Source: an uncultured Ruminococcus sp. | Lineage (GTDB): Bacteria; Bacillota; Clostridia; Oscillospirales; Acutalibacteraceae | Direction: 5' to 3' | Length of the DNA: 26,537 nucleotides | Assembly (NCBI GenBank): GCA_900539465.1 | Contig: UQCF01000021.1 | Coordinates: 1-26,537, forward strand | Shown: one piece after another, positions 15,201 through 21,424 of the stretch | Layout of the letters: each line of letters opens with the position of its first letter | Numbering within the stretch: position 1 is the stretch's first letter | Notes under the pieces: model-generated | The model's database searches: none | What the model saw: only the letters and a program-made list of their open reading frames with translations | Told to the model about the DNA's origin: nothing | Position numbers and translations under genes: made by a program

Positions 15201-16318
15201 AAGTCAGAGAGATAAACGATTATCATCACGCAAGAGACGCCTATCTCAATATAGTTGTCGGCAATGCTTTTGATGTTAAATTCACCAAAAATCCGAGTAA
15301 CTTTATAAAGGGCGGCGAAAAATATTCGCTTAACGAGGTCATGTATAAATATGACATTCGCCGCGGAAAAGAGACGGCATGGGTTGCAGGCGAAAACGGA
15401 ACGCTTGCAACTGTCAAAAAGGTTTGCGGCAAAGAGAATATGCAGTTCACCCGCTATCCGCATGAGGTGACCGGCAAATTGTTTGATGTTCAGCTTGTCA
15501 AAAAAGGCAAGGGTAAGCTTCCGGCAAAGCTTTCCGATAAACACATGCAAGGCTACACAAATGAGGAATGGATAGCTAAATACGGCGGATACAACGGTAT
15601 CAAAATCGCATACTTCTTCCTTGTTGAGCATGAGGTTAAAGGCAAAAGGATAAGAACTCTTGAAGTTATGCCGATATATTATTCAAAGGTGATAGAAAAA
15701 GACCCGTCGGAGCTTGAGCGTTATGTTAATGAGGTTTTGAAGCTGCAATCTCCCGATATAAAAATCAGAAAGATCAAAAGAGATTCCCTCTTTAACTGTA
15801 ACGGCGCGTTAATGCACATTAGGGGAAAAGACGATGATTACAGACATAGTTTTTGGAATGCGATACAGCTTCGCATTCCGAAAGAGCAGTATGTTTATGC
15901 AAAGAAAATAGTCAAATTTATAAACAGACAGATTGAGATGAAGCAAAAGCTTAAAGTGACGCCTTTTGACAAAATTACTGCAGAAGAAAATATCTCTTTA
16001 TATAACCTGTTTTTGAATAAACTGCAAAACAAACCGTATTCCAATGTAAGCACTTTTAAAACATACATTCCCGTTTTGTCGGAACAAGCCGATAAATTTG
16101 CAGGTTTACCGCCGGAGCAGCAGGCTGAGCTTCTTTACCAGATTATGCACTTCTTTCAGTGTAACAGTGTATTAACGGATTTAAGTATTTTGGGTGGAAA
16201 ACCAGGTGTCGGAAATATAAGGATGACAAAAACAATTTCTAACTGGGACAAGGCTTTGCTCGTCAACCAATCAGTCACAGGTTTGTTTGAGCAGACAGTA
16301 GACCTTAAAACCGTATGA
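12254..16318 (+). CDS. cas9: CRISPR-associated endonuclease Cas9, type II-A
   Basis: 1354 aa, close to SpCas9 (1368). Domains in order: RuvC-I with Asp13 in MGIDAGTSSIGWAV; Arg-rich bridge helix (about 54-80); REC lobe (about 80-720); RuvC-II with Glu770 in IFMEMTRED; HNH with Asp850-His851 in DIDHIYPQS; RuvC-III with His992 and Asp995 in YHHARDAYLN; and a C-terminal PAM-interacting domain ending NQSVTGLFEQTVDL. All catalytic residues are intact, so a double-strand RNA-guided DNase is expected. The arginine pair that SpCas9 uses to read GG is replaced (ungapped local alignment gives Ile and Met). AAGGAG is 13 bases from ATG, longer than usual. Its stop overlaps cas1 by 4 bases. Confidence 0.97.
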   Translation: MKKIFGDYYMGIDAGTSSIGWAVTDDKYNVLKFNGKAMWGIRLFEEGNSAEERRLQRTARRRTARKVQRIKLLQELFSEEISKRDPGFFMRLDESKYFPEDKTEFQKNALFNDKDFTDKDYHKNYHTIYHLRKAFLDGEDIKDVRLLYLALHHILCNRGHFLFYGMNLQAVTEFETSFSAMCEYMRDEFDYDTDLLDPNELKKQLKAKIGITAKKKELYAVFNDKRPFVKAAADLLAGSANVKLSALFDDETIPKEAKISFSSSDYDEKHSEAADILQDRIIFVDCLKAVYDWAVLTEILAGHRYISYAKVECFKKHGEDLELLKDTIRKHCPERYAEMFKDPKVKDNYCAYSGMCKKSGKKQVIEKKAMQEGFYKKVRSVLSDVDKEDPAVAQILSEIENETFMPKQTSKNNSVIPYQVNEDELKAILKNAERDFPFLTEKDESGFTVSQKILKLLTFRIPYYVGPLNDAHKDTGYCWIVKRSSESVTPWNFEKVVDCDASAENFITRMTNKCSYILGEDVLPKDSLLYSEFMMLNELNNLKLNGEDIKPEDKDNIISNLFMRKKKVKIKDIANYYKINGMEVGVSDFDGLDGDPKASLRSYIDFKNILGSRFDEDAVEQAIRAIVLFGADKKILVQRLKNIKDGYFTSDEIKSISGLKYSDWGRLSKKLLKEIYAVDTSTGEYTNIIGMLRSSSKNFMQILSSEYKFKENIDKYNSDINGEKKEFTYDALVKDLYVSPKVKRSIWQMLLVVKEIEKITGHPPKKIFMEMTREDREKVRTKSRRTALLELYKKCGKETKELRESLEKFSDSDLRRDALYLYYTQMGRCMYSGEEIGLDEIFDRNIYDIDHIYPQSKTKDDSLNNRVLVKKVLNAKKGDNDLCNVADKVISPKARELWKVLKANGLITEEKYKRLTRKTPLSVDELSQFIARQIVETSQSTKATAEILQELYPDTRLVYSKASNVNTFKYYFGVEKGNLEFYKVREINDYHHARDAYLNIVVGNAFDVKFTKNPSNFIKGGEKYSLNEVMYKYDIRRGKETAWVAGENGTLATVKKVCGKENMQFTRYPHEVTGKLFDVQLVKKGKGKLPAKLSDKHMQGYTNEEWIAKYGGYNGIKIAYFFLVEHEVKGKRIRTLEVMPIYYSKVIEKDPSELERYVNEVLKLQSPDIKIRKIKRDSLFNCNGALMHIRGKDDDYRHSFWNAIQLRIPKEQYVYAKKIVKFINRQIEMKQKLKVTPFDKITAEENISLYNLFLNKLQNKPYSNVSTFKTYIPVLSEQADKFAGLPPEQQAELLYQIMHFFQCNSVLTDLSILGGKPGVGNIRMTKTISNWDKALLVNQSVTGLFEQTVDLKTV

Positions 16319-17187
16319 GCTGGCGCACGGTTGTAATAACTCGGCAGGCAAAGCTTGAGGAAAAATTAAATTATCTTTATGTGAGAGACGCGCAGAGCAC
16401 AACAAAAATTCATCTCTCCGAAATATCGGTTTTGATGATAGAAAGCACCGCCGTGTCTCTCACGGCAAGCCTTTTGTGCGAGCTGAGTAAAAGAAAAATA
16501 AAGGTGATTTTTTGCGATGAAAAAAGAAGCCCCCAGTCGGAGCTTATTTCATACAACGACGGCTGCGACACAAGCCTCAAATTAAAAAAGCAAATTGCAT
16601 GGACGGAAGATTTTAAAAAAGCCGTTTGGACCGAGATTGTAAGAGAAAAAATTCTTATGCAGGCAAACCTGCTTTATGAAATGAAAAAAGAAGAGTGCGA
16701 TATGCTCTATCGCTATATTGATGAAATTTGCTTTGGCGACTCCACCAACCGAGAGGGTCACGCCGCAAAGGTGTATTTTAATTCTCTTTTCGGCAAAGAT
16801 TTTACAAGGCAAAACGACAGTCCGACAAATGCGGCGCTGAATTACGGGTACAGCTTGATTTTATCGTGCTTTAACCGCGAAATCGTTGCGCTGGGTTACA
16901 CCACAAAGCTCGGCTTGTTTCATGATAATATGTTCAACTGCTTCAACTTATCATCAGATTTAATGGAGCCTTTCAGACCGCTTGTTGACAGAGAGGTTTG
17001 CACTATGTTCGGCGACGCTTTCGGCAAAGAAGAAAAGGCGCAGCTTTTGGGCGTGCTTAATCAAAATGTGCAGTTTTGCGGCAAAAGCCAAACCGTTGCC
17101 AATGCGATACGCCTTTATTGCAAGTGCATGACCGACGCATTGTGCGAAAACGACCTCGGCAAGCTTAGATTTTACAGAAATGAGTAA
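16315..17187 (+). CDS. cas1: CRISPR adaptation integrase Cas1
   Basis: 290 aa, normal for type II Cas1. The metal-binding residues are Glu147 in REGHAAKVYF, His203 in GLFHDN and Glu218 in LMEPFRPLVD; the N-terminal beta domain (1-75) and alpha-helical catalytic domain are both complete. Cas1 forms a heterohexamer with Cas2 that integrates prespacers at the leader-repeat junction. The ATG overlaps the cas9 stop (ATGA) with no clear SD of its own, implying translational coupling. Its 3' end overlaps cas2 by 8 bases. Confidence 0.96.
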   Translation: MSWRTVVITRQAKLEEKLNYLYVRDAQSTTKIHLSEISVLMIESTAVSLTASLLCELSKRKIKVIFCDEKRSPQSELISYNDGCDTSLKLKKQIAWTEDFKKAVWTEIVREKILMQANLLYEMKKEECDMLYRYIDEICFGDSTNREGHAAKVYFNSLFGKDFTRQNDSPTNAALNYGYSLILSCFNREIVALGYTTKLGLFHDNMFNCFNLSSDLMEPFRPLVDREVCTMFGDAFGKEEKAQLLGVLNQNVQFCGKSQTVANAIRLYCKCMTDALCENDLGKLRFYRNE

Positions 17188-17503
17188 TTACAGATTTATG
17201 AGAGTAATAGTCTTTTTTGACCTCCCGACCGAAACGCTCACGCAGTCGAGGGATTATCGGCGATTCAGAAGCTTTTTGATAAAAGAGGGCTTTATTATGA
17301 TGCAGGAGTCTGTTTACAGCAAGCTTGCGCTTAACACGAGCATTGCCTCAGCCGTTGCCGAGCGTGTAAGACGCAACAAGCCTGCCGAGGGATTGGTGCA
17401 GATGCTCACAATAACCGAAAAGCAATATAACTCTATTGAGTTTATAGTCGGGCAAAAAAGGAATGACATTTTAGATACGGATGAAAGGCTTGTGATATTA
17501 TGA
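17180..17503 (+). CDS. cas2: CRISPR adaptation protein Cas2
   Basis: 107 aa with the ferredoxin-like Cas2 fold: beta-1 MRVIVFFDLP carries the conserved Asp14, and RFRSFLIKEGFIMMQESVYS follows as the family motif. It acts as the structural bridge of the Cas1-Cas2 complex. The start overlaps the end of cas1 by 8 bases; an internal Met7 is an alternative start and would still keep the whole first strand. Its stop overlaps csn2 by 4 bases. Confidence 0.95.
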   Translation: MSNYRFMRVIVFFDLPTETLTQSRDYRRFRSFLIKEGFIMMQESVYSKLALNTSIASAVAERVRRNKPAEGLVQMLTITEKQYNSIEFIVGQKRNDILDTDERLVIL

Positions 17504-18165
17504 AGCTCGCTTATCCTCAATTTGATTTTTGCATTGAATCCGAAGAGAACAAGGCGAATGTGCTCGTTATCGAATCGCCGACCTTTCTAAGGCGCGTTGT
17601 GTCTGAAATCGACAGTCAAATAAAAGCCAAAGTCGGCTCGTTTGTTTTGTCCGATGATGAGATTTTGCCTTTTGAGAAAAAAGCCGTGATTATCACAGAT
17701 CTTTTTAACCTTGACCTTGAGCAAAAGAAGTTCACGTCAAAAATAATAACTGATTTGTCACTGCGTGCCTATGATGATGAAAATTATACCGAGACCGTGA
17801 CTTTTTTATCAAATGCAGAGCGGTATATATCCGAAATTATTTTAAAATCCGATATTCCGCTTGATTACAGTGCCCCCTCGCTTGAGGGGATACTGAAAGT
17901 GTTTAATATCAAGGCAAGAGCCGAGGGAGAATCTTTGCCGGAAAAGCTCATAGATTATCTCTCTCTTATGAACCGGGTTTTCTCTGTTAATTATTTTATA
18001 ATCTATTCTCTTCACTCTCTTTTTACAAAAGATGAGCTGAAAGAATTTTATAGGTTTGCATTTTTGAAAAAATATGATATATTATCAATAGAGCACACAG
18101 TCGGCGATAAGCTTGATTGCGAAAAATATTATATCGTTGACAGTGACCTTTGCTCTATAATTTAA
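17500..18165 (+). CDS. csn2: Type II-A adaptation protein Csn2
   Basis: 221 aa, the short-form length of Csn2. The gene position (last in cas9-cas1-cas2-csn2) defines subtype II-A. The C-terminal NYFIIYSLHSLFTKDELKEF, then YRFAFLKKYDILSIEH, resembles the conserved Csn2 end. Csn2 forms Ca2+-stabilised tetrameric rings that slide on DNA ends and is needed for spacer acquisition. ATG overlaps the cas2 stop (ATGA), with AAAGG upstream. The 3' end of the gene contains TTGACA and TATAAT that could contribute to array transcription. Confidence 0.92.
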   Translation: MKLAYPQFDFCIESEENKANVLVIESPTFLRRVVSEIDSQIKAKVGSFVLSDDEILPFEKKAVIITDLFNLDLEQKKFTSKIITDLSLRAYDDENYTETVTFLSNAERYISEIILKSDIPLDYSAPSLEGILKVFNIKARAEGESLPEKLIDYLSLMNRVFSVNYFIIYSLHSLFTKDELKEFYRFAFLKKYDILSIEHTVGDKLDCEKYYIVDSDLCSII

Positions 18166-18168
18166 AAT
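18137..18168 (+). promoter_or_regulatory. Possible promoter of the CRISPR array inside the end of csn2
   Basis: TTGACA (18137-18142) is followed by TATAAT (18156-18161), only 13 bases apart, and by TAAAAT (18163-18168), 20 bases apart. Neither spacing is ideal, so this is a weak candidate. No better promoter is seen before the first repeat. Confidence 0.3.
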
Positions 18169-18230
18169 ACTGCATATGAAATTGCCCTGTTAAGTAGTGA
18201 ACAAGGTACTCTCTGCCACATGAATTTGAG
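18166..18230 (+). promoter_or_regulatory. CRISPR leader with ATTTGAG leader-anchoring sequence
   Basis: 65 bases between csn2 and the first repeat. The last seven bases, ATTTGAG (18224-18230), are the leader-anchoring sequence known from streptococcal type II-A arrays, where it directs Cas1-Cas2 to insert new spacers at the first repeat. This fixes array polarity: newest spacers are next to csn2. The leader also contains CATATGAAATT (18173-18183), the reverse complement of 11 bases in the middle of the repeat. Confidence 0.75.
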
Positions 18231-20114
18231 GTTTGAGAGTAGTGTAATTTCATATGGTAGTAAAACTAAGCATTATAATTGACATCATCAACAGCAGTTT
18301 GAGAGTAGTGTAATTTCATATGGTAGTAAAACTAATGAAGCCTATGATTATTATCATGGTTTGTTTGAGAGTAGTGTAATTTCATATGGTAGTAAAACAA
18401 TAGAATCTCTTGGCTATGAGTTAGTTCAGTTTGAGAGTAGTGTAATTTCATATGGTAGTAAAACTTGCACAGACATTACGGGTGTAGCTTTACTGTTTGA
18501 GAGTAGTGTAATTTCATATGGTAGTAAAACGTTTTATCATTAAAGATAAACATATCACAGGTTTGAGAGTAGTGTAATTTCATATGGTAGTAAAACCATT
18601 GAAAAATGTACAAATCTTTGCTAAGAGTTTGAGAGTAGTGTAATTTCATATGGTAGTAAAACGTATCGCTGTTCGTCTGAGCTGTTCCGCGAGTTTGAGA
18701 GTAGTGTAATTTCATATGGTAGTAAAACCTTCTCAGGATCTATGTAGGCGCAAGACTGGTTTGAGAGTAGTGTAATTTCATATGGTAGTAAAACAATCAT
18801 GATTATGTTCGCGAAGAACATTGTGTTTGAGAGTAGTGTAATTTCATATGGTAGTAAAACCTTCTCAGGATCTATGTAGGCGCAAGACTGGTTTGAGAGT
18901 AGTGTAATTTCATATGGTAGTAAAACAATCATGATTATGTTCGCGAAGAACATTGTGTTTGAGAGTAGTGTAATTTCATATGGTAGTAAAACAAAGCGTC
19001 CATATGCTCGGAACAATCAGGAGTTTGAGAGTAGTGTAATTTCATATGGTAGTAAAACTTCAAAAAAGAAAAATAAGAAATAAGGTGTGTTTGAGAGTAG
19101 TGTAATTTCATATGGTAGTAAAACTTTAATTCTTATACTGGATATGCTAACATTGTTTGAGAGTAGTGTAATTTCATATGGTAGTAAAACATAATCATGA
19201 TTATGACGTCCAAAGACGTTGTTTGAGAGTAGTGTAATTTCATATGGTAGTAAAACCAATTAGCTTGTCCATAATATAGCACACGAGTTTGAGAGTAGTG
19301 TAATTTCATATGGTAGTAAAACTGCGAAAGGTTAACAAAAGATAAAAGCACCGTTTGAGAGTAGTGTAATTTCATATGGTAGTAAAACTCAGTCAATTTT
19401 TTTATCTAAGCGAACGCAGTTTGAGAGTAGTGTAATTTCATATGGTAGTAAAACAAAAACATTTGAAGAAGCCGTTGCATTATTGTTTGAGAGTAGTGTA
19501 ATTTCATATGGTAGTAAAACTGGCAATGAAAAGGTCTGGCAAGTTTTACAGTTTGAGAGTAGTGTAATTTCATATGGTAGTAAAACCAGAAGTTTTGGAC
19601 TTGCGGCTCGCGCCGTGTTTGAGAGTAGTGTAATTTCATATGGTAGTAAAACGATACTGTAAACAATCAAGACCGATATTACGTTTGAGAGTAGTGTAAT
19701 TTCATATGGTAGTAAAACTCTGCCTGTTCAAACTGACCGTCCTGTTGGTTTGAGAGTAGTGTAATTTCATATGGTAGTAAAACGATTTCGGCTACGGCAA
19801 CGGATATGTCTATGTTTGAGAGTAGTGTAATTTCATATGGTAGTAAAACCAAGGCTCTCGCGCATGCCCGGCGTTACACGTTTGAGAGTAGTGTAATTTC
19901 ATATGGTAGTAAAACTTAATAATTGAAGAAACATAACGAGGGTTAGGTTTGAGAGTAGTGTAATTTCATATGGTAGTAAAACGCCCGACGCGGCATTTGC
20001 CACGCTGATAGAGTTTGAGAGTAGTGTAATTTCATATGGTAGTAAAACTGACCTTGTAACTGTCAAGATGATAGTGCAGTTTGAGAGTAGTGTAATTTCA
20101 TATGGTAGTAAAAC
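18231..20114 (+). CRISPR. CRISPR array, 29 perfect 36-bp repeats
   Basis: The repeat begins GTTTGAGAGTAGTGTAATTT and ends CATATGGTAGTAAAAC. All 29 copies appear identical by eye, starting at 18231, 18297, 18363 and so on to 20079. The 28 spacers between them are 30 bp, except one of 29 bp (19719-19747) and one of 31 bp (19916-19946). Spacers 8-9 recur exactly as 10-11. Spacers 9/11 and 15 share 13 bases. The repeat pairs with the tracrRNA anti-repeat. Transcription in the plus direction gives crRNAs for Cas9. The array ends, after an unusual 297-bp segment, at a degenerate terminal repeat (20412). Confidence 0.98.
18729..18992 (+). repeat. Tandem duplication of two spacer-repeat units in the array
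   Basis: The 132-bp block 18729-18860 (spacer 8, repeat, spacer 9, repeat) is repeated exactly at 18861-18992. Spacers beginning CTTCTCAGGATC and AATCATGATTATG each occur twice. Confidence 0.95.
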
Positions 20115-20263
20115 ACAGAATTTATGCAGATGAACTTGAACAGATAAACAAACAGTCACGTATGGGAGAGATTTCACCGGGAGAGAGAACTTTTTTGAGA
20201 GAACAAATAATCGTAGATAATTTAATTAAAGGATATACAAAAGGGTTGATTATTTTTGAGTAA
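20115..20263 (+). pseudogene. 3' fragment of an unknown gene inside the 297-bp segment
   Basis: The frame reads RIYADELEQINKQSRMGEIS, followed by PGERTFLREQIIVDN and LIKGYTKGLIIFE, then TAA at 20261-20263. It is open through the left border into the repeat, so the native 5' end is missing. Charged, coding-like composition. No family recognised. An ATG within the preceding repeat (20102) could in principle start a 53-aa chimera, with no SD evident. Confidence 0.5.
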
Positions 20264-20411
20264 CTGGGCAAGTGGAACAATAAAAGAAGTCCCTTTCTGG
20301 AGGGAAGATATGACCCCTGAAGAGTATGAAAAAGAAAGAACATACTTAATGGAGCATTGGAGTGATTATATGAAAAATCAGTATACACCTCTTTGGAAGC
20401 AAGACGAGCGC
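20256..20411 (+). pseudogene. 5' fragment of an unknown gene inside the 297-bp segment
   Basis: From TTG 20256, overlapping the previous stop by 8 bases, it reads SNWASGTIKEVPFWREDMTP, then EEYEKERTYLMEHWSDYMKN and QYTPLWKQDER. The frame stays open to the last base before the repeat; the stop (TGA 20415-20417) comes from the repeat itself, so the native 3' end is missing. The tight overlap with the upstream frame is typical of phage gene packing. No family recognised. Confidence 0.5.
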
Positions 20412-20447
20412 GTTTGAGAGTAGTGTAATTTATTATGACTTTTTAAA
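20412..20447 (+). repeat. Terminal CRISPR repeat, 3' half degenerate
   Basis: The first 20 bases (GTTTGAGAGTAGTGTAATTT) are perfect; the remaining 16 diverge. Degeneration of the 3' part is usual for the leader-distal last repeat, which supports this being the true array end. Confidence 0.85.
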
Positions 20448-20499
20448 TCGTTGGTTGCTTTCTTTATTGTCAGCACAAGCAACCGATTATGTCGCTATA

Positions 20500-20523
20500 C
20501 GAAGCCTTTTTGGCTTCGTTTTT
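20500..20523 (+). terminator. Terminator downstream of the CRISPR array
   Basis: CGAAGCC (20500-20506) pairs with GGCTTCG (20512-20518), loop TTTTT, then a T-run. A second inverted repeat, GGTTGCT / AGCAACC, lies just upstream. It insulates the array from the next gene. Confidence 0.85.
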
Positions 20524-20524
20524 C

Positions 20525-20553
20525 TTTACTTAATCACTGCTTTATGATATGAT
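20525..20553 (+). promoter_or_regulatory. Promoter of the PPase-like/Nudix gene
   Basis: TTTACT (20525-20530), 17 bases, TATGAT (20548-20553) with an extended TGA. Confidence 0.55.
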
Positions 20554-20586
20554 TTTGTAAGATGTTTATTCAAGGGAGTGTTTTGC

Positions 20587-21351
20587 GTGACGGCAGAAGA
20601 GAGGAAAAATCTTGCTTCTTCATATCTCGGCAAGGTTGTTACAATAAAAATAGACCGTCCGAAAGGCTTTGTGCACACCAAAAATAATGTTGAGTTCACT
20701 TATCCGATAAATTACGGCTATATACCCGGTGGCATCGGCGGCGACGGCGAAGAACTTGATGTCTATTTGCTTTTAGTCGATGAGCCTTTGGAGGAATACA
20801 CCGGAGAAATAATCGGCATAGTTTATCGAAAAAACGACAACGAAGACAAGCTCGTTATGGCGCCGCGAGGGACTCGCCTCTCTCAAAAAGAGATAGCCGA
20901 GCAGGTTTATTTCAGAGAGCAATATTATAAGACCGAAATTGATTCGCTCCTTCATGTTTCTTGCGGAGCTTTGGTTTACAGAAAGAGAAACAGCCAAAGA
21001 GAATACCTCTGCCTTTTGCAAAGACATTCGCAAACTTACAGCGCGCCTAAAGGTCATATGGAAGCTTTTGAAACCGAAGAACAGACTGCCGAGCGCGAAT
21101 TGAGCGAAGAAATCGGCATAAGAGCAAAATTCCACCCGAATTTTAAAAAATCGGCCGAGTATGACATATCAAGGGGCAGAAGGAAAAAAGTCGTTCTGTT
21201 TCTCACCGAATGTGTCGGCGAGCCTAATATAAATTATGACGAAATAAGCCGCGAATATTGGCTCGGTTCAGAAGAAGCAAAGAAGATTTTGCCGGAATGG
21301 TACGGCAGCGTAATAGACGATGCGGAAAAATTGCTTAAAAGCAAAGTATAA
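20587..21351 (+). CDS. Fusion of inorganic-pyrophosphatase-like domain and Nudix hydrolase
   Basis: 254 aa from GTG 20587; AGGGAG is 8 bases upstream, whereas the GTG at 20578 overlaps it. The N-terminal domain (about 12-112) resembles family I pyrophosphatase: IKIDRPKGF, YPINYGYIPG and the metal-binding block GGDGEELDVYLL, though it is shorter than a complete enzyme (usually about 170 aa or more). The C-terminal domain (about 122-254) has a perfect Nudix box (Gx5Ex7REUxEExGU: GHMEAFETEEQTAERELSEEIGI split around Glu162-Glu174), with KGHME resembling Ap4A hydrolases. A plausible role is nucleotide or dinucleotide clean-up with hydrolysis of released pyrophosphate. Whether the PPase part is active is unclear. 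The galM promoter starts just after its stop. Confidence 0.85.
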   Translation: MTAEERKNLASSYLGKVVTIKIDRPKGFVHTKNNVEFTYPINYGYIPGGIGGDGEELDVYLLLVDEPLEEYTGEIIGIVYRKNDNEDKLVMAPRGTRLSQKEIAEQVYFREQYYKTEIDSLLHVSCGALVYRKRNSQREYLCLLQRHSQTYSAPKGHMEAFETEEQTAERELSEEIGIRAKFHPNFKKSAEYDISRGRRKKVVLFLTECVGEPNINYDEISREYWLGSEEAKKILPEWYGSVIDDAEKLLKSKV

Positions 21352-21352
21352 A

Positions 21353-21381
21353 TTGACTTGCCGCATAAAAAATGATATATT
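21353..21381 (+). promoter_or_regulatory. Promoter of galM
   Basis: TTGACT (21353-21358), 17 bases, TATATT (21376-21381), extended TGA. It begins two bases after the upstream stop codon. Confidence 0.7.
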
Positions 21382-21424
21382 TTATTTTGTAAACAACCTA
21401 TTTTTATATGATGGGAGAATTATT

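Larger units (their letters stand above)
20115..20411 (+). other. 297-bp segment between the last perfect repeat and the terminal repeat
   Basis: It occupies the place of a spacer but is about ten times longer than one, with no repeat remnants inside. It begins right after a complete repeat and ends right before GTTTGAGAG of the terminal repeat. Two overlapping plus-strand frames are open to both borders, so it looks like an internal fragment of compact, phage-style coding DNA. Assembly error cannot be excluded from sequence alone. Confidence 0.8.

Noticed and set aside
15140..15631. 163-aa minus-strand ORF inside cas9
   Set aside because: Cas9 is intact and recognised on the other strand; this frame has no SD or recognisable motif.
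18231..20114. Self-targeting spacers within the window
   Set aside because: No spacer was noticed to match other parts of the window by eye, but this was not an exhaustive comparison.
18361..20177. Open reading frames across the CRISPR array on both strands (for example 18361-18543 plus, 18621-19016 minus, 19389-19670 minus)
   Set aside because: Their peptides are the same repeat-derived string recurring every 22 residues; they are translations of the repeats with no SD.
20122..20388. 88-aa minus-strand frame in the 297-bp segment
   Set aside because: Composition is rich in Phe, Leu, Ser and Pro, as expected for the reverse of a coding strand; the two plus-strand frames have charged, coding-like composition and a phage-style overlap.
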